This document shows, one piece after another, positions 1 through 7,737 of a stretch of DNA of 7,737 nucleotides (position 1 is the first letter of the stretch; every line of letters begins with the position of its first letter). The DNA is taken from positions 1-7,737 of the forward strand of contig JAUYSF010000405.1 of the NCBI GenBank assembly GCA_030696435.1. Direction: 5' to 3'. The notes below the pieces were generated by a model. It was not told the DNA's origin. It saw only the letters and a list, made by a program, of their open reading frames with translations, and did no database searches. The stretch comes from Desulfoprunum sp. (GTDB taxonomy: Bacteria > Desulfobacterota > Desulfobulbia > Desulfobulbales > Desulfocapsaceae). The translations under genes were made by a program, and so were the position numbers.

Positions 1-761
1 TTTTTTTCGGCGCGCTGCATTGCTGCCAGGCGGCTGGCATTCTCACTTGCCAGAGATTCGGCACAGGCCCTAAAGAGCGACACAAAGAGATATTCGCGGA
101 TGAGCGCCCGTAAAGTCTGGGTGCCACTGCCTATAACCTCGGGGAGTTGGGGCGTCGGCCAGGAAAAGTCAGCCAGATCACGCCGCCAGGTTTCATCAAG
201 AGGCAGCAGGCGTTGGCTGACCGGTGTATAGACCACATCCGGCTGGGGACGGTTGTAAAAAAGGTACAGCTCACTGAGCGCATTTTTTTCTCTGAGATGC
301 TCACTTTCCACGAGAATTCGCCCGACAAGAGGGGTAATGGCCTTGACGGAGTTTGGCACGGAGAAAAATCCCAGCATAGCCAGACCTTCGTCTGTCAGAC
401 GTGCATGAACACGCTCGCCAACCGCCCAGATGCGGGGACTACCAGGCAGCGTCGTCAGTGTTTTCAAGGTAAAGTCGACTAATTCCTCATTAAATTGGCC
501 CACGAGTCCCTGGTCTGAGCCCAAGACTACAGCGCCTATCCCGTTCGCATCATCGGTTTTCCCTGCTGCCATCGGTGCGCTTTCGCGCAGGCAGACACGC
601 AAACCCAGCTCCACGGTGTGCGAGTAATCAGCCAAGGCGCTCACCGATTTTTCGTATTGTCCTATGCTGGCTGCCGCCAGGGCCTTCATTGAGCGGACGA
701 CGGACTGCAGGTCTCGGGCCCCGCTTCTCTTTCGCGAGAGATTGGCAAGGGTGTCGCTCAC
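1..761 (-). CDS. atpG: N-type ATPase gamma subunit, AtpG (3' end cut by window edge)
   Basis: Central rotor shaft of the F1 part, turning inside the alpha/beta head and coupling it to the c-ring. The first 253 residues are visible. The N-terminal helix has [17 protein letters not shown] (about 17-33), equivalent to the canonical MKMVAASK region. The Rossmann-like core has [14 protein letters not shown] (81-94), the counterpart of the usual SDRGLCGxFN. The C-terminal helix begins with [15 protein letters not shown] (239-253), the signature that normally continues into the last 35-40 residues, so only that tail is missing. The start is GTG at 761, overlapping the atpA stop by 4 nt (GTGA), with a strong AAGGAG Shine-Dalgarno 5 nt upstream inside the atpA 3' end. 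It is the last gene seen in the operon. No frameshift is apparent. Identity is confident; the N-type assignment rests on the operon. Confidence 0.95.
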   Translation of the reverse strand, partial: MSDTLANLSRKRSGARDLQSVVRSMKALAAASIGQYEKSVSALADYSHTVELGLRVCLRESAPMAAGKTDDANGIGAVVLGSDQGLVGQFNEELVDFTLKTLTTLPGSPRIWAVGERVHARLTDEGLAMLGFFSVPNSVKAITPLVGRILVESEHLREKNALSELYLFYNRPQPDVVYTPVSQRLLPLDETWRRDLADFSWPTPQLPEVIGSGTQTLRALIREYLFVSLFRACAESLASENASRLAAMQRAEK

Positions 762-2341
762 AGCTTCTCCTTCCGCGCCGGAGGGGAGGATGGTGTTGCT
801 GTAGGCGGTTCGGGCTGGAACCTGGCAAGTGCCTGGCGGGCGATTTCGATGATCGTTGCCCGGTCCTCATCAGTTAATTTTTCGGCGGTAGCCAAGTGCT
901 CGCACACCTCCGCGGGGATCTCCGCTGCGGCTAAGTGCAGGGCCTGCTCGGCATCCGGCATCCGTTCGAGCGGCACCTGATCGAAGAGTTCGGCCGAAAG
1001 CGCCAGCAGAACAGCGATCTGGGCTGGTACCGAGACGGGGGAGAATTCCGGTTGTTTGAGACAGGCGCGTATTCGCCGTCCATGCTCGATAATCCTGCGG
1101 GTATCCTCGTCCAACCTGGCACCGAAGCGGGCAAAGGTTTCGAGTTCTTCGAACTGGGCATAGGCCAGTTTCAGATCACCGGCCACTTCCCGATAGGCTG
1201 CTCGCTGCGCCTTGCCACCGACGCGGGAGACGGATTTTCCCACATCGACTGCGGGCAGCACACCCAGCTCGAACAGTGACGGCGAGAGGTAGATCTGGCC
1301 ATCGGTGATGGAGATCAGATTGGTGGGGATGTAGGCAGAAATGTTCTGGGCCTCGGTTTCGATGATGGGCAGGGCGGTCAGAGAGCCGCCGCCGAGTTCC
1401 GGTCGCAGACGGGTTGCACGTTCAAGCAGGCGCGAGTGGATATAAAAAATATCGCCGGGAAAGGCCTCACGGCCGGGGGGGCGGCGCAGCAGCAGGGAAA
1501 GCTCGCGGTAGGCGCGGGCGTGATGGGTGAGATCATCGTAGACGATCAGCACATCCCGACCCGCCTCCATGAAATGCTCGGCAATACTGGTTGCGGCATA
1601 GGGGGCGATGTAGGCGAGGCCCGGCGGGTCGTTGCCCTCGGTGACCACCACAACGGTATAGGTCAAGGCGCCTTTTTCCCGCAGGATAGCCACGGTCTTG
1701 GCGACACTGGAGGCCCGCTGACCGATGGCGCAGTAGACACACAGCACCCCGTTGTCACGCTGGTTGAGGATGGTATCTATGGCGATGGCCGTCTTGCCCG
1801 TCTGGCGGTCGCCGAGGATCAGTTCACGCTGCCCGCGGCCAATGGGGATAAGGGCGTCGATCGCCTTGATGCCGGTTTGCAGAGGCACGGTGACAGGTGC
1901 ACGATCCATGATGGAGGCGGAAGGTCGTTCGATGGCCAGACGCGCGCGGCAGGTCACCGGTCCGTTGCCATCGAGTGGCTGGCCGAGGGGATCGATGACC
2001 CGTCCCAGCAACTCCGTCCCGACTGCCACATCCATGACCCGGCCCGTTCGCAGGACCTTATCGCCGGCCTGCAGGTGCCGATAATCGCCAAGCAGAACAA
2101 TACCGATATCGTCTTCTGACAGGTTAAAGGCGATACCGGATATTCCGCCGGGGAATTGCACCAATTCTTCAAAACCCACGCCGGGAAGACCTGATACCGT
2201 GGCGATTCCGGTTGACACCGACAGGACAGTACCGACCTCATGCACTGTCAGCGGGGGCGTGAAATCCTCCCGCACCTGATGCATCCCGGCAAAGGTCTTG
2301 GCAAAGATGCTCTGCAGGTTTTCAATCCCGGTGTCAGCCAT
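758..2341 (-). CDS. atpA: N-type ATPase alpha subunit, AtpA
   Basis: Non-catalytic nucleotide-binding subunit of the hexameric F1 head, 527 residues, close to the usual alpha length. Domains in order: N-terminal beta-barrel (about 30-100), nucleotide-binding domain with Walker A GDRQTGKT (177-184, Lys183), the CAIGQR segment (204-209), Walker B-like [13 protein letters not shown] (263-275), and a C-terminal helical domain (about 380-505). [10 protein letters not shown] (367-376) carries Arg373, the arginine finger that reaches into the catalytic site of the neighbouring beta. An in-frame ATG 132 nt further upstream exists, but the 44 residues it adds read through the end of atpF and look unlike any alpha. 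The start at 2341 gives the normal N-terminus ([10 protein letters not shown]), has a GGAG box about 10 nt upstream and overlaps atpF by 8 nt. The tail after residue 509 is Pro-rich and variable. Confidence 0.97.
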   Translation of the reverse strand: MADTGIENLQSIFAKTFAGMHQVREDFTPPLTVHEVGTVLSVSTGIATVSGLPGVGFEELVQFPGGISGIAFNLSEDDIGIVLLGDYRHLQAGDKVLRTGRVMDVAVGTELLGRVIDPLGQPLDGNGPVTCRARLAIERPSASIMDRAPVTVPLQTGIKAIDALIPIGRGQRELILGDRQTGKTAIAIDTILNQRDNGVLCVYCAIGQRASSVAKTVAILREKGALTYTVVVVTEGNDPPGLAYIAPYAATSIAEHFMEAGRDVLIVYDDLTHHARAYRELSLLLRRPPGREAFPGDIFYIHSRLLERATRLRPELGGGSLTALPIIETEAQNISAYIPTNLISITDGQIYLSPSLFELGVLPAVDVGKSVSRVGGKAQRAAYREVAGDLKLAYAQFEELETFARFGARLDEDTRRIIEHGRRIRACLKQPEFSPVSVPAQIAVLLALSAELFDQVPLERMPDAEQALHLAAAEIPAEVCEHLATAEKLTDEDRATIIEIARQALARFQPEPPTATPSSPPARKEKL

Positions 2342-3149
2342 GGCCGTTGGCTCCGTCTTCGGGATGCAATTCCTTTTGCTCTTCGGCTGGAGATTGAATA
2401 CTGAGCAGGTCTCCGACATTTTGTTTAAGGGCCAGGAGATAATCGGCAATGCTCCAGGCAACCTCATACCCATTCACGCTCAGGGTAATACCGCTGACCA
2501 GATCCGGCGAGGTCTCGAATTGGAACTGGCCCTCAAAGGCAAACACCTCCCTTGTCGCGAGTTCGATTGCCTTCCGCTGTGCCGCCGGCAGGGGGAAGGT
2601 GCTGCGCACCAGGGCTGGTCCAGCCGCCGTCTTGAAGGCAGCTTGAAGGGCAGTTTTTTCGACATCACCTACAGCCCGACAGCGGCGGATGAAGGCCTCG
2701 ACCATATGTTCTTCAAGGCTTTCGGTCGCGAGATCGTCCAGCGTCTTTCGGGCAATGGCAAAGACCTCATCCCGGCTTCGCCGCATGATTTCATCACCCA
2801 GGTTTCGGAAATCTGTGCGCATGGCCTCCTCTTGTCCGGCACGCAGGTCTTCGGAGGCCTTCCGTGCTTCTTCAAGGAGCCTCTGCCTTTCAGTCTGGAC
2901 CTCAAGGGTTGCCGTGCTCAACATGGCCTTGCGCTGCAGAGCAAACTCCTCGTTTTTGTGTTTGAACTCGTCGCGCTCCCTCTGGGCCTCGCTCTGTTTT
3001 GCCTCGGCGTCGGCAAGTTCGGCGGCGATGCGTTTTTCGCGGGCATCAATGGCACTCAGGATCGGGGCGTAGAGGAAACGCTTCATCAGCCAGACCAGGA
3101 TGAGGAAATTCACCACCTGGGCAATAACGGTAAACCAGTCGATGAGCAT
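2334..3149 (-). CDS. atpF: N-type ATPase b subunit, AtpF, with delta-like C-terminal region
   Basis: Peripheral-stalk subunit that holds the alpha/beta head still against the rotor. At 271 residues it is far longer than a typical bacterial b (about 155-170). One N-terminal membrane helix (about 5-22, [18 protein letters not shown]) is followed by YAPI and a long charged, heptad-rich helix (about 33-155) typical of b. Residues 181-241 then look like the C-terminal part of delta/[18 protein letters not shown], then [17 protein letters not shown] and AWSIADYL, matching the family pattern of V-S-A-x-P-L, D-P-x-L-I-x-G-I and S-hydrophobic-x-x-x-L. The operon has no atpH, so this region probably does delta's job of binding alpha; that is inference plus known N-ATPase architecture. 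The last 25 residues are acidic and polar. A GGAGG box lies in the final codons of atpE, 3 nt away. Confidence 0.95.
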   Translation of the reverse strand: MLIDWFTVIAQVVNFLILVWLMKRFLYAPILSAIDAREKRIAAELADAEAKQSEAQRERDEFKHKNEEFALQRKAMLSTATLEVQTERQRLLEEARKASEDLRAGQEEAMRTDFRNLGDEIMRRSRDEVFAIARKTLDDLATESLEEHMVEAFIRRCRAVGDVEKTALQAAFKTAAGPALVRSTFPLPAAQRKAIELATREVFAFEGQFQFETSPDLVSGITLSVNGYEVAWSIADYLLALKQNVGDLLSIQSPAEEQKELHPEDGANGHG

Positions 3150-3152
3150 GGC

Positions 3153-3434
3153 TCATTTTCCTCCGGCCTGGGCGATGAGATGATTCCAGAAAGGGTTGGC
3201 AAAGATGAGGATCATCGACACCACAAAGCAGTAGATGGCGGTAGACTCGATCATTGCCAGGCCGACGAACAGGGTCCGGGTGATGGTGGTCGAGGCGTCG
3301 GGCTGCTGGGCCAGTGAGCTGAGGGCCGTCGAGACCGCCCGTCCTTCACCGAGGGCGGGTGCAATGACGCCAATGGCGATGGTCATGCCGGCCGTGAAAA
3401 TTGACACCACTGCGACGATAGTGAGGCTATCCAT
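3153..3434 (-). CDS. atpE: N-type ATPase c subunit, AtpE (rotor ring, Na+-type motif)
   Basis: Membrane rotor proteolipid, 93 residues, a two-helix hairpin. Helix 1 is about 6-40 and contains PALGEG with Glu30. The polar loop is AQQPDA (42-47). Helix 2 is about 50-79 and carries the ion carboxylate in AMIESTAIY (Glu63, Ser64, Thr65, Tyr68). By alignment with the Na+ c-ring of Ilyobacter, Glu30 takes the place of Gln32, and Glu63/Ser64/Thr65/Tyr68 correspond to Glu65/Ser66/Thr67/Tyr70, so nearly the full Na+ ligand set is present plus an extra acid. The family ending NPFW (80-83) is followed by a 10-residue tail. The start ATG has the best Shine-Dalgarno in the operon (AAGGAG, 5-nt spacer). 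It sits 34 nt after atpB and 3 nt before atpF. Subunit identity is certain; actual ion selectivity is not proved by sequence. Confidence 0.97.
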   Translation of the reverse strand: MDSLTIVAVVSIFTAGMTIAIGVIAPALGEGRAVSTALSSLAQQPDASTTITRTLFVGLAMIESTAIYCFVVSMILIFANPFWNHLIAQAGGK

Positions 3435-3439
3435 TTGCT

Positions 3440-3445
3440 CTCCTT
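3440..3445 (-). promoter_or_regulatory. Strong Shine-Dalgarno of atpE
   Basis: AAGGAG on the minus strand, 5 nt before the atpE ATG, in the 34-nt gap after atpB. It is the most consensus-like ribosome site of the complete genes and sits at one of only two sizeable gaps in the operon (the other is atpD-atpC). This fits the need for many c copies per complex, an inference from general knowledge of atp operons. Confidence 0.75.
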
Positions 3446-3468
3446 GCGTTGATAGGTGTTGTGTTGTT

Positions 3469-4164
3469 TCATTGTTGAGCCTCAGGTTCTTGTTTGAGCC
3501 CTTGATCGCCCATGGCGGCGGCGATATACACCGTGGCCAGGACGCTGAAGATATAGGCCTGGACCATACCGGTGAGCAGACCGAGCAGGGTCATGACGAT
3601 CGGAAAGATGTAGGGCGTTATGGTAAGGAGGATGCCGATAATCATTTCCCCACTCATCATATTGCCGAACAGTCGCACCGACAGGGCCAGGGTCCGGGAA
3701 ATTTCACCGATAATGTTAAACGGCAGCATGATGACCGTTGGTTCCAGATAGGACTTGAAATAGCCGATCAGCCCCTGGTCTTCTATGCCGAAGAGCGGTA
3801 CGACCACAAACACGCAGAGGGCGAGGGCCACCGTCGTCGACAGCGAGCCGGTCGGCGGCTTGAAACCGGGGATGATGGTGCAGAGGCTGGCAATGGCCAC
3901 AAAGAGAAAGAGGGTGCCGATGAACCCGAGAAACCTCCGTGGTTCCCTCAGGCCCACTTCCGCTATCTGATTTTCCATAGCGACAACGACGATCTCCATG
4001 AGATTCTGCCAGCGAGAACGTTTCAAGCCTGTGGCGAGTTTGCCGGTGATGATTTTCGAGCCGACGGCCAGCACCAGCATCAAGGCCCAGGTGAAGACAA
4101 TGGTGGCGTTGAGCTTGACAAAACCGTACTGCCAGAAGATATGCTCGTCGGGACTAAGCTGCAT
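3469..4164 (-). CDS. atpB: N-type ATPase a subunit, AtpB (ion channel stator)
   Basis: Membrane stator that provides the ion half-channels beside the c-ring, 231 residues, the short form usual in N-ATPases. Hydrophobic segments lie at about 20-38, 79-99, 108-125, 140-180 and 182-216. The key Arg164 is in LALSVRLFGNMMSGEM (159-174), the near-invariant LxLRLFGN motif; this Arg releases the ion from the c-ring carboxylate. Other family marks are IPGFKPPTGSLSTT (98-111, compare PTADLNTT) and the C-terminal VQAYIFSVLATVYI (201-214). The start ATG at 4164 has a GGGAG box 6 nt upstream and lies inside the 3' end of atpR (11-nt overlap). The gene is intact. Helix boundaries are estimated by eye. Confidence 0.96.
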   Translation of the reverse strand: MQLSPDEHIFWQYGFVKLNATIVFTWALMLVLAVGSKIITGKLATGLKRSRWQNLMEIVVVAMENQIAEVGLREPRRFLGFIGTLFLFVAIASLCTIIPGFKPPTGSLSTTVALALCVFVVVPLFGIEDQGLIGYFKSYLEPTVIMLPFNIIGEISRTLALSVRLFGNMMSGEMIIGILLTITPYIFPIVMTLLGLLTGMVQAYIFSVLATVYIAAAMGDQGLKQEPEAQQ

Positions 4165-4462
4165 GACCCGCTCCCTGGCTAAGATTGCCCGGTTCTGCCC
4201 TGCCGCTGAGCCGCATCACGATAAAACGCGTCATTATACAACCAAGCAGACAGACCAGAAGCCTCTGCCAACGACCGCCGGAGATATAATACAAGCCGGC
4301 CATGGTCAACCCAGTTCGCAGCATATAACTTGCGCAGAACCACAGGGCGGGACGTTGGGAGGCAATACCCTTCTGCACCGTCCACCACAGGCCACCGTAG
4401 AAAAACCCACCGAGTAGCAGACCGCCTATAAACGCCAGCAGAAGCATCCACGTTTCAGACAT
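4154..4462 (-). CDS. atpR: N-ATPase membrane subunit AtpR
   Basis: Small membrane protein found only in N-ATPase operons; 102 residues from the chosen start. Three hydrophobic helices are visible, about 5-25 (LLLAFIGGLLLGGFFYGGLWW), 38-60 and 66-84. Arginines fall inside two of them: Arg49 in ASYMLRTGLTMAGLYY and Arg79 in GCIMTRFIVMRL. Such buried arginines are the hallmark of the family and have been proposed to pair with the membrane glutamates of c during ring assembly or function. The longer reading to 4528 adds 22 charged residues that are translated from atpQ. ATG 4462 is preferred because it has GGGAGG just upstream and makes an 8-nt overlap with atpQ. The end overlaps atpB by 11 nt. 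The exact biochemical role is unsettled. Confidence 0.9.
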   Translation of the reverse strand: MSETWMLLLAFIGGLLLGGFFYGGLWWTVQKGIASQRPALWFCASYMLRTGLTMAGLYYISGGRWQRLLVCLLGCIMTRFIVMRLSGRAEPGNLSQGAGHAA

Positions 4463-4793
4463 CGTTGTCCTCCCGTTCCTCTTGTATTTTCTTGTCTTCT
4501 TTTGCCACCCAATGCCAGGCATTGACACAGCCGAGAATCAGGCCGATCAGCAGCAGCATAAGCGTCCAGGAATGGCCGCCCGGATGGTGCTTGTCCAGCC
4601 AGATCCCCAGCGCCGCCCCCAACAGAGTCGGAACGGCGACAGACCAGCCGACCAGCCCCATCATGCCCAGGCCGTACCAGATAGTCCGCGTCACGTGACG
4701 CTGGGCCTTGAGTTTTCGCGCCGCTTTTTCGCCGACCTGCCGGCTGAAGGCGGCACGAGCTTTCTCGGTCTTATTGCTCTGTTTTTCAGCCAC
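4455..4793 (-). CDS. atpQ: N-ATPase accessory membrane protein AtpQ (AtpI/Gene1-like)
   Basis: 112-residue protein with a basic, hydrophilic N-terminus (1-37) and two membrane helices (about 39-65 and 76-96) joined by a short loop LDKHHPGGHS (66-75). Gly-rich helix faces (LLGAALGIWLD, LIGLILGCVNAW) and the overall shape match the AtpI/F1Fo 'gene 1' family. In ordinary atp operons AtpI helps c-ring assembly or divalent-cation supply; AtpQ is its counterpart in N-ATPase operons. It lies between atpC and atpR, which is its diagnostic place. The start is GTG with GAGG 7 nt upstream, overlapping the atpC stop by 8 nt (GTGGCTGA). The C-terminus is a short charged tail. The name follows from position and topology, since the family is poorly conserved. 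Confidence 0.88.
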   Translation of the reverse strand: MAEKQSNKTEKARAAFSRQVGEKAARKLKAQRHVTRTIWYGLGMMGLVGWSVAVPTLLGAALGIWLDKHHPGGHSWTLMLLLIGLILGCVNAWHWVAKEDKKIQEEREDNDV

Positions 4794-5175
4794 GTTGCGA
4801 CCTCATAAAGCGGCGGATGAAAACACTCTCCATTTTTGCCAGCACCTGGCGGACACTCTGCTCCTGCTCGTCAAGATTGCGAAATTCGCGCTCAACCGCT
4901 TCGCGCAGCAGGCCAAGATCCTCACCGCCGATGGCGTTGCGCACCGAGACCAATACATCCCGACCTTTCTTGACCAACACTCCTTCATCTACAGCGATAT
5001 AGGCCTCACCCTCCTCTTCGTTCTCAAAGAGCAGAATTCCGGGCAGAAGAGCGGCAACGCAGTCGAGTCGGCGCGGCAAGAGTCCTAATGATCCCTGGTA
5101 GGTCTCGGCCACGATACGGGATACCCCGGTCTTTTCGGCAAAGATCTGAAAGGGCAGGAGGATCTTCAGGCGCAT
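4786..5175 (-). CDS. atpC: N-type ATPase epsilon subunit, AtpC
   Basis: Central-stalk subunit at the foot of gamma, contacting the c-ring and able to modulate ATP hydrolysis in this family; 129 residues. The N-terminal beta-sandwich begins MRLKILLPFQIF and includes GSLGLLPRRLDCVAALLPGIL (the canonical G-x-x-G-I-L-P-x-H region) and YIAVDEGVLVKKG. A helical C-terminal domain follows (about 80-125, rich in Glu/Arg). Three in-frame starts were compared. The farthest (5289) reads through atpD; ATG 5190 lacks a ribosome site; ATG 5175 has GGAAG 8 nt upstream and gives the usual epsilon N-terminus, so it is chosen. The gap to atpD is 52 nt with the 5175 start. The alternative start at 5190 would add only MEAQH. 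Confidence 0.92.
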   Translation of the reverse strand: MRLKILLPFQIFAEKTGVSRIVAETYQGSLGLLPRRLDCVAALLPGILLFENEEEGEAYIAVDEGVLVKKGRDVLVSVRNAIGGEDLGLLREAVEREFRNLDEQEQSVRQVLAKMESVFIRRFMRSQRG

Positions 5176-5227
5176 ATGCTGTGCTTCCATGTGTGATTTC
5201 GGGTTTTCATTCCTGCCGGACTGGTTT

Positions 5228-6843
<1,616 letters not shown>

Positions 6844-6923
6844 ACCATGAGTGTCAATCGGACATTTGGGCTGCTTATAATTGTAATCACAGTTGTGCCA
6901 TGGATAAACAGGAACTTCCTTAT

Positions 6924-6952
6924 ACTATAGCGAATAAATGGCATATTATCAA
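6924..6952 (-). promoter_or_regulatory. Predicted sigma70-type promoter of the atp operon
   Basis: On the minus strand, TTGATA (6947-6952, five of six bases of TTGACA) and TATAGT (6924-6929, five of six of TATAAT) are separated by exactly 17 bp, in AT-rich DNA. Transcription would begin near 6917 and give an atpD leader of about 260 nt that contains the whole repeat element. This is the best promoter match I found facing the operon; it is a prediction from consensus only. Confidence 0.6.
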
Positions 6953-7040
6953 ATCCGGCCAAGCTTCTTTTGGAGAGCAGGGAAGACTTCCTTGAAATTC
7001 ATCCCTGGGCAAGCCCCCAAGTGTCTGCATGGCTTTGCCG

Positions 7041-7069
7041 TTGACATATCCGCTTGGGCGGATTAAACA
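7041..7069 (+). promoter_or_regulatory. Possible promoter with operator dyad for the arsenite pump
   Basis: A perfect -35 box TTGACA (7041-7046) is followed at once by the dyad ATCCGC-TTGG-GCGGAT (7048-7063). The possible -10 just after it (TTAAAC or TAAACA, 7063-7069) matches only three of six consensus bases. A dyad filling the -35/-10 spacer is a usual place for a repressor or MerR-type activator to bind. For an arsenite efflux gene an ArsR-type repressor is the natural guess, but no regulator gene is in the window and I cannot assign the site. Confidence 0.4.
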
Positions 7070-7156
7070 AAAGGTTGCACTCGCCAATGCATTACATTCA
7101 ATAGGTGCGATGTGTCCGCAGCCATTCTGCCAATTTTATCTTCATCGAGGTTCACA

Positions 7157-7737
7157 ATGACCGTTCCCTTAAAAAAACTCTCGTTTATCGATCGGTTTCT
7201 CACCCTGTGGATCTTTACCGCCATGCTGACAGGGGTTTTTGGCGGCTATTTCTTCCCCGGTATCACCAAGGTTATCAACGCATTTCAGGTCGGAACCACC
7301 AATATTCCCATTGCCATCGGCCTGATCATGATGATGTATCCGCCGCTGGCCAAGGTCAAATATGAAGAACTTGGTCAAGTATTCAGGAACGGCAGGGTCC
7401 TGACCCTGTCCCTCGTCCAGAACTGGCTGATCGGGCCGGTGTTGATGTTCCTGCTGGCGATCACCTTTCTCTCGGGCTACCATGAATACATGGTCGGCCT
7501 CATCCTCATCGGCCTGGCCCGCTGCATCGCCATGGTGATCGTCTGGAATGATCTGGCCGAGGGCGACAGCGAATACTGCGCCGGTCTGGTAGCCTTCAAC
7601 TCGATCTTCCAGGTGCTGTTTTTCTCGGTCTACGCCTGGATTTTTATCACCGTCTTGCCGCGCTGGTTCGGCCTTGAGGGGGTGGTGGTCGATGTCTCGA
7701 TCGGCGATATCGCCAAATCGGTTTTTATCTACCTCGG
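7157..7737 (+). CDS. arsB: ACR3-family arsenite efflux transporter (5' part, cut by window edge)
   Basis: Inner-membrane carrier that expels arsenite, As(III). 193 residues are visible of a family usually near 350-400. Hydrophobic segments occur at about 14-33, 48-62, 81-105, 110-130 and 143-168. Family blocks are plain: [22 protein letters not shown] (51-72), [17 protein letters not shown] (85-101), [19 protein letters not shown] (119-137) and [19 protein letters not shown] (143-161). Cys123 in LARCIAMV is the conserved cysteine needed for arsenite transport in characterised ACR3 proteins. The later essential Glu lies beyond the edge. ATG 7157 has GAGG 6 nt upstream and starts the normal N-terminus. 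The name arsB follows common usage for ACR3 pumps (also written acr3 or arsB3); it is unrelated to the E. coli ArsB fold. No arsR or arsC is visible. Confidence 0.95.
   Translation, partial: MTVPLKKLSFIDRFLTLWIFTAMLTGVFGGYFFPGITKVINAFQVGTTNIPIAIGLIMMMYPPLAKVKYEELGQVFRNGRVLTLSLVQNWLIGPVLMFLLAITFLSGYHEYMVGLILIGLARCIAMVIVWNDLAEGDSEYCAGLVAFNSIFQVLFFSVYAWIFITVLPRWFGLEGVVVDVSIGDIAKSVFIYL

Noticed and set aside
1436..2119. 227-residue plus-strand frame opposite atpA
   Set aside because: Antisense shadow of the alpha nucleotide-binding domain; Gly/Asp/His-rich with no recognisable domain.
2298..3317. 339-residue plus-strand frame opposite atpF and atpE
   Set aside because: Antisense shadow of well-recognised ATPase genes. 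Long antisense frames are common in GC-rich coding DNA.
3235..4182. 315-residue plus-strand frame opposite atpE and atpB
   Set aside because: Low-complexity His/Asp/Gly/Gln-rich translation typical of antisense to membrane-protein genes; no motif.
6852..6881. TTGACA on the minus strand (6852-6857) and TATAAT on the plus strand (6876-6881) as promoters
   Set aside because: Each is a perfect hexamer alone, but neither has an acceptable partner box at 16-18 bp on its own strand.
7075..7102. Second promoter TTGCAC with TTCAAT before the arsenite pump
   Set aside because: Only three and four bases match consensus with a 16-bp spacer; too weak to list beside the TTGACA box.

Overview
The window is a nearly complete operon for an N-type (laterally transferred, Na+-type) F1Fo ATPase on the minus strand, followed by a divergent arsenite efflux gene on the plus strand. 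Read in the direction of transcription (high to low coordinates), the order is atpD (beta), atpC (epsilon), atpQ, atpR, atpB (a), atpE (c), atpF (b), atpA (alpha), atpG (gamma). This is the diagnostic N-ATPase order. Beta and epsilon come first, the small membrane proteins AtpQ and AtpR are present, and there is no separate delta gene (atpH). Eight genes are complete; atpG runs off the left edge about 35 to 40 codons short of a normal gamma C-terminus.

Layout: 1-761 atpG (partial), 758-2341 atpA, 2334-3149 atpF, 3153-3434 atpE, 3469-4164 atpB, 4154-4462 atpR, 4455-4793 atpQ, 4786-5175 atpC, 5228-6655 atpD. Then come about 500 bp without a convincing gene (6656-7156), and from 7157 to the right edge the 5' two thirds or so of an ACR3-family arsenite transporter. 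The atp genes are packed tightly. Five junctions overlap by 4 to 11 nt, and three of these are 8-nt overlaps of the same form, which suggests translational coupling.

The rotary machine is assembled as follows. Alpha and beta form the catalytic head, gamma and epsilon the central stalk, and c the membrane rotor, which contacts subunit a through its conserved Arg. An unusually long b subunit forms the peripheral stalk and carries a delta/OSCP-like C-terminal region that would replace the missing delta. The c subunit has the Na+-ligand pattern and two membrane carboxylates. AtpR supplies arginines inside its membrane helices that could pair with them.

The intergenic region holds a good minus-strand sigma70-like promoter (TTGATA-17-TATAGT). 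Downstream of it, inside the predicted atp leader, lies a MITE-like or REP-like element of about 164 bp with TCGTAAAAAG ends and a long internal hairpin. On the arsenite-pump side there is a TTGACA box followed at once by a GCGGAT dyad that may be an operator.

Organism: a bacterium of moderately high GC. The N-ATPase type, the arsenic pump and the TCGTAAAAAG-type intergenic repeat would fit a Desulfobacterota/deltaproteobacterial or other proteobacterial host, but this is inference and no taxonomic marker gene is present. Nothing in the window looks like a wholly new system. The most interesting points are the delta-in-b arrangement, the ion-binding site, a degenerate DELSEED loop in beta, and the repeat element lodged in the operon leader.
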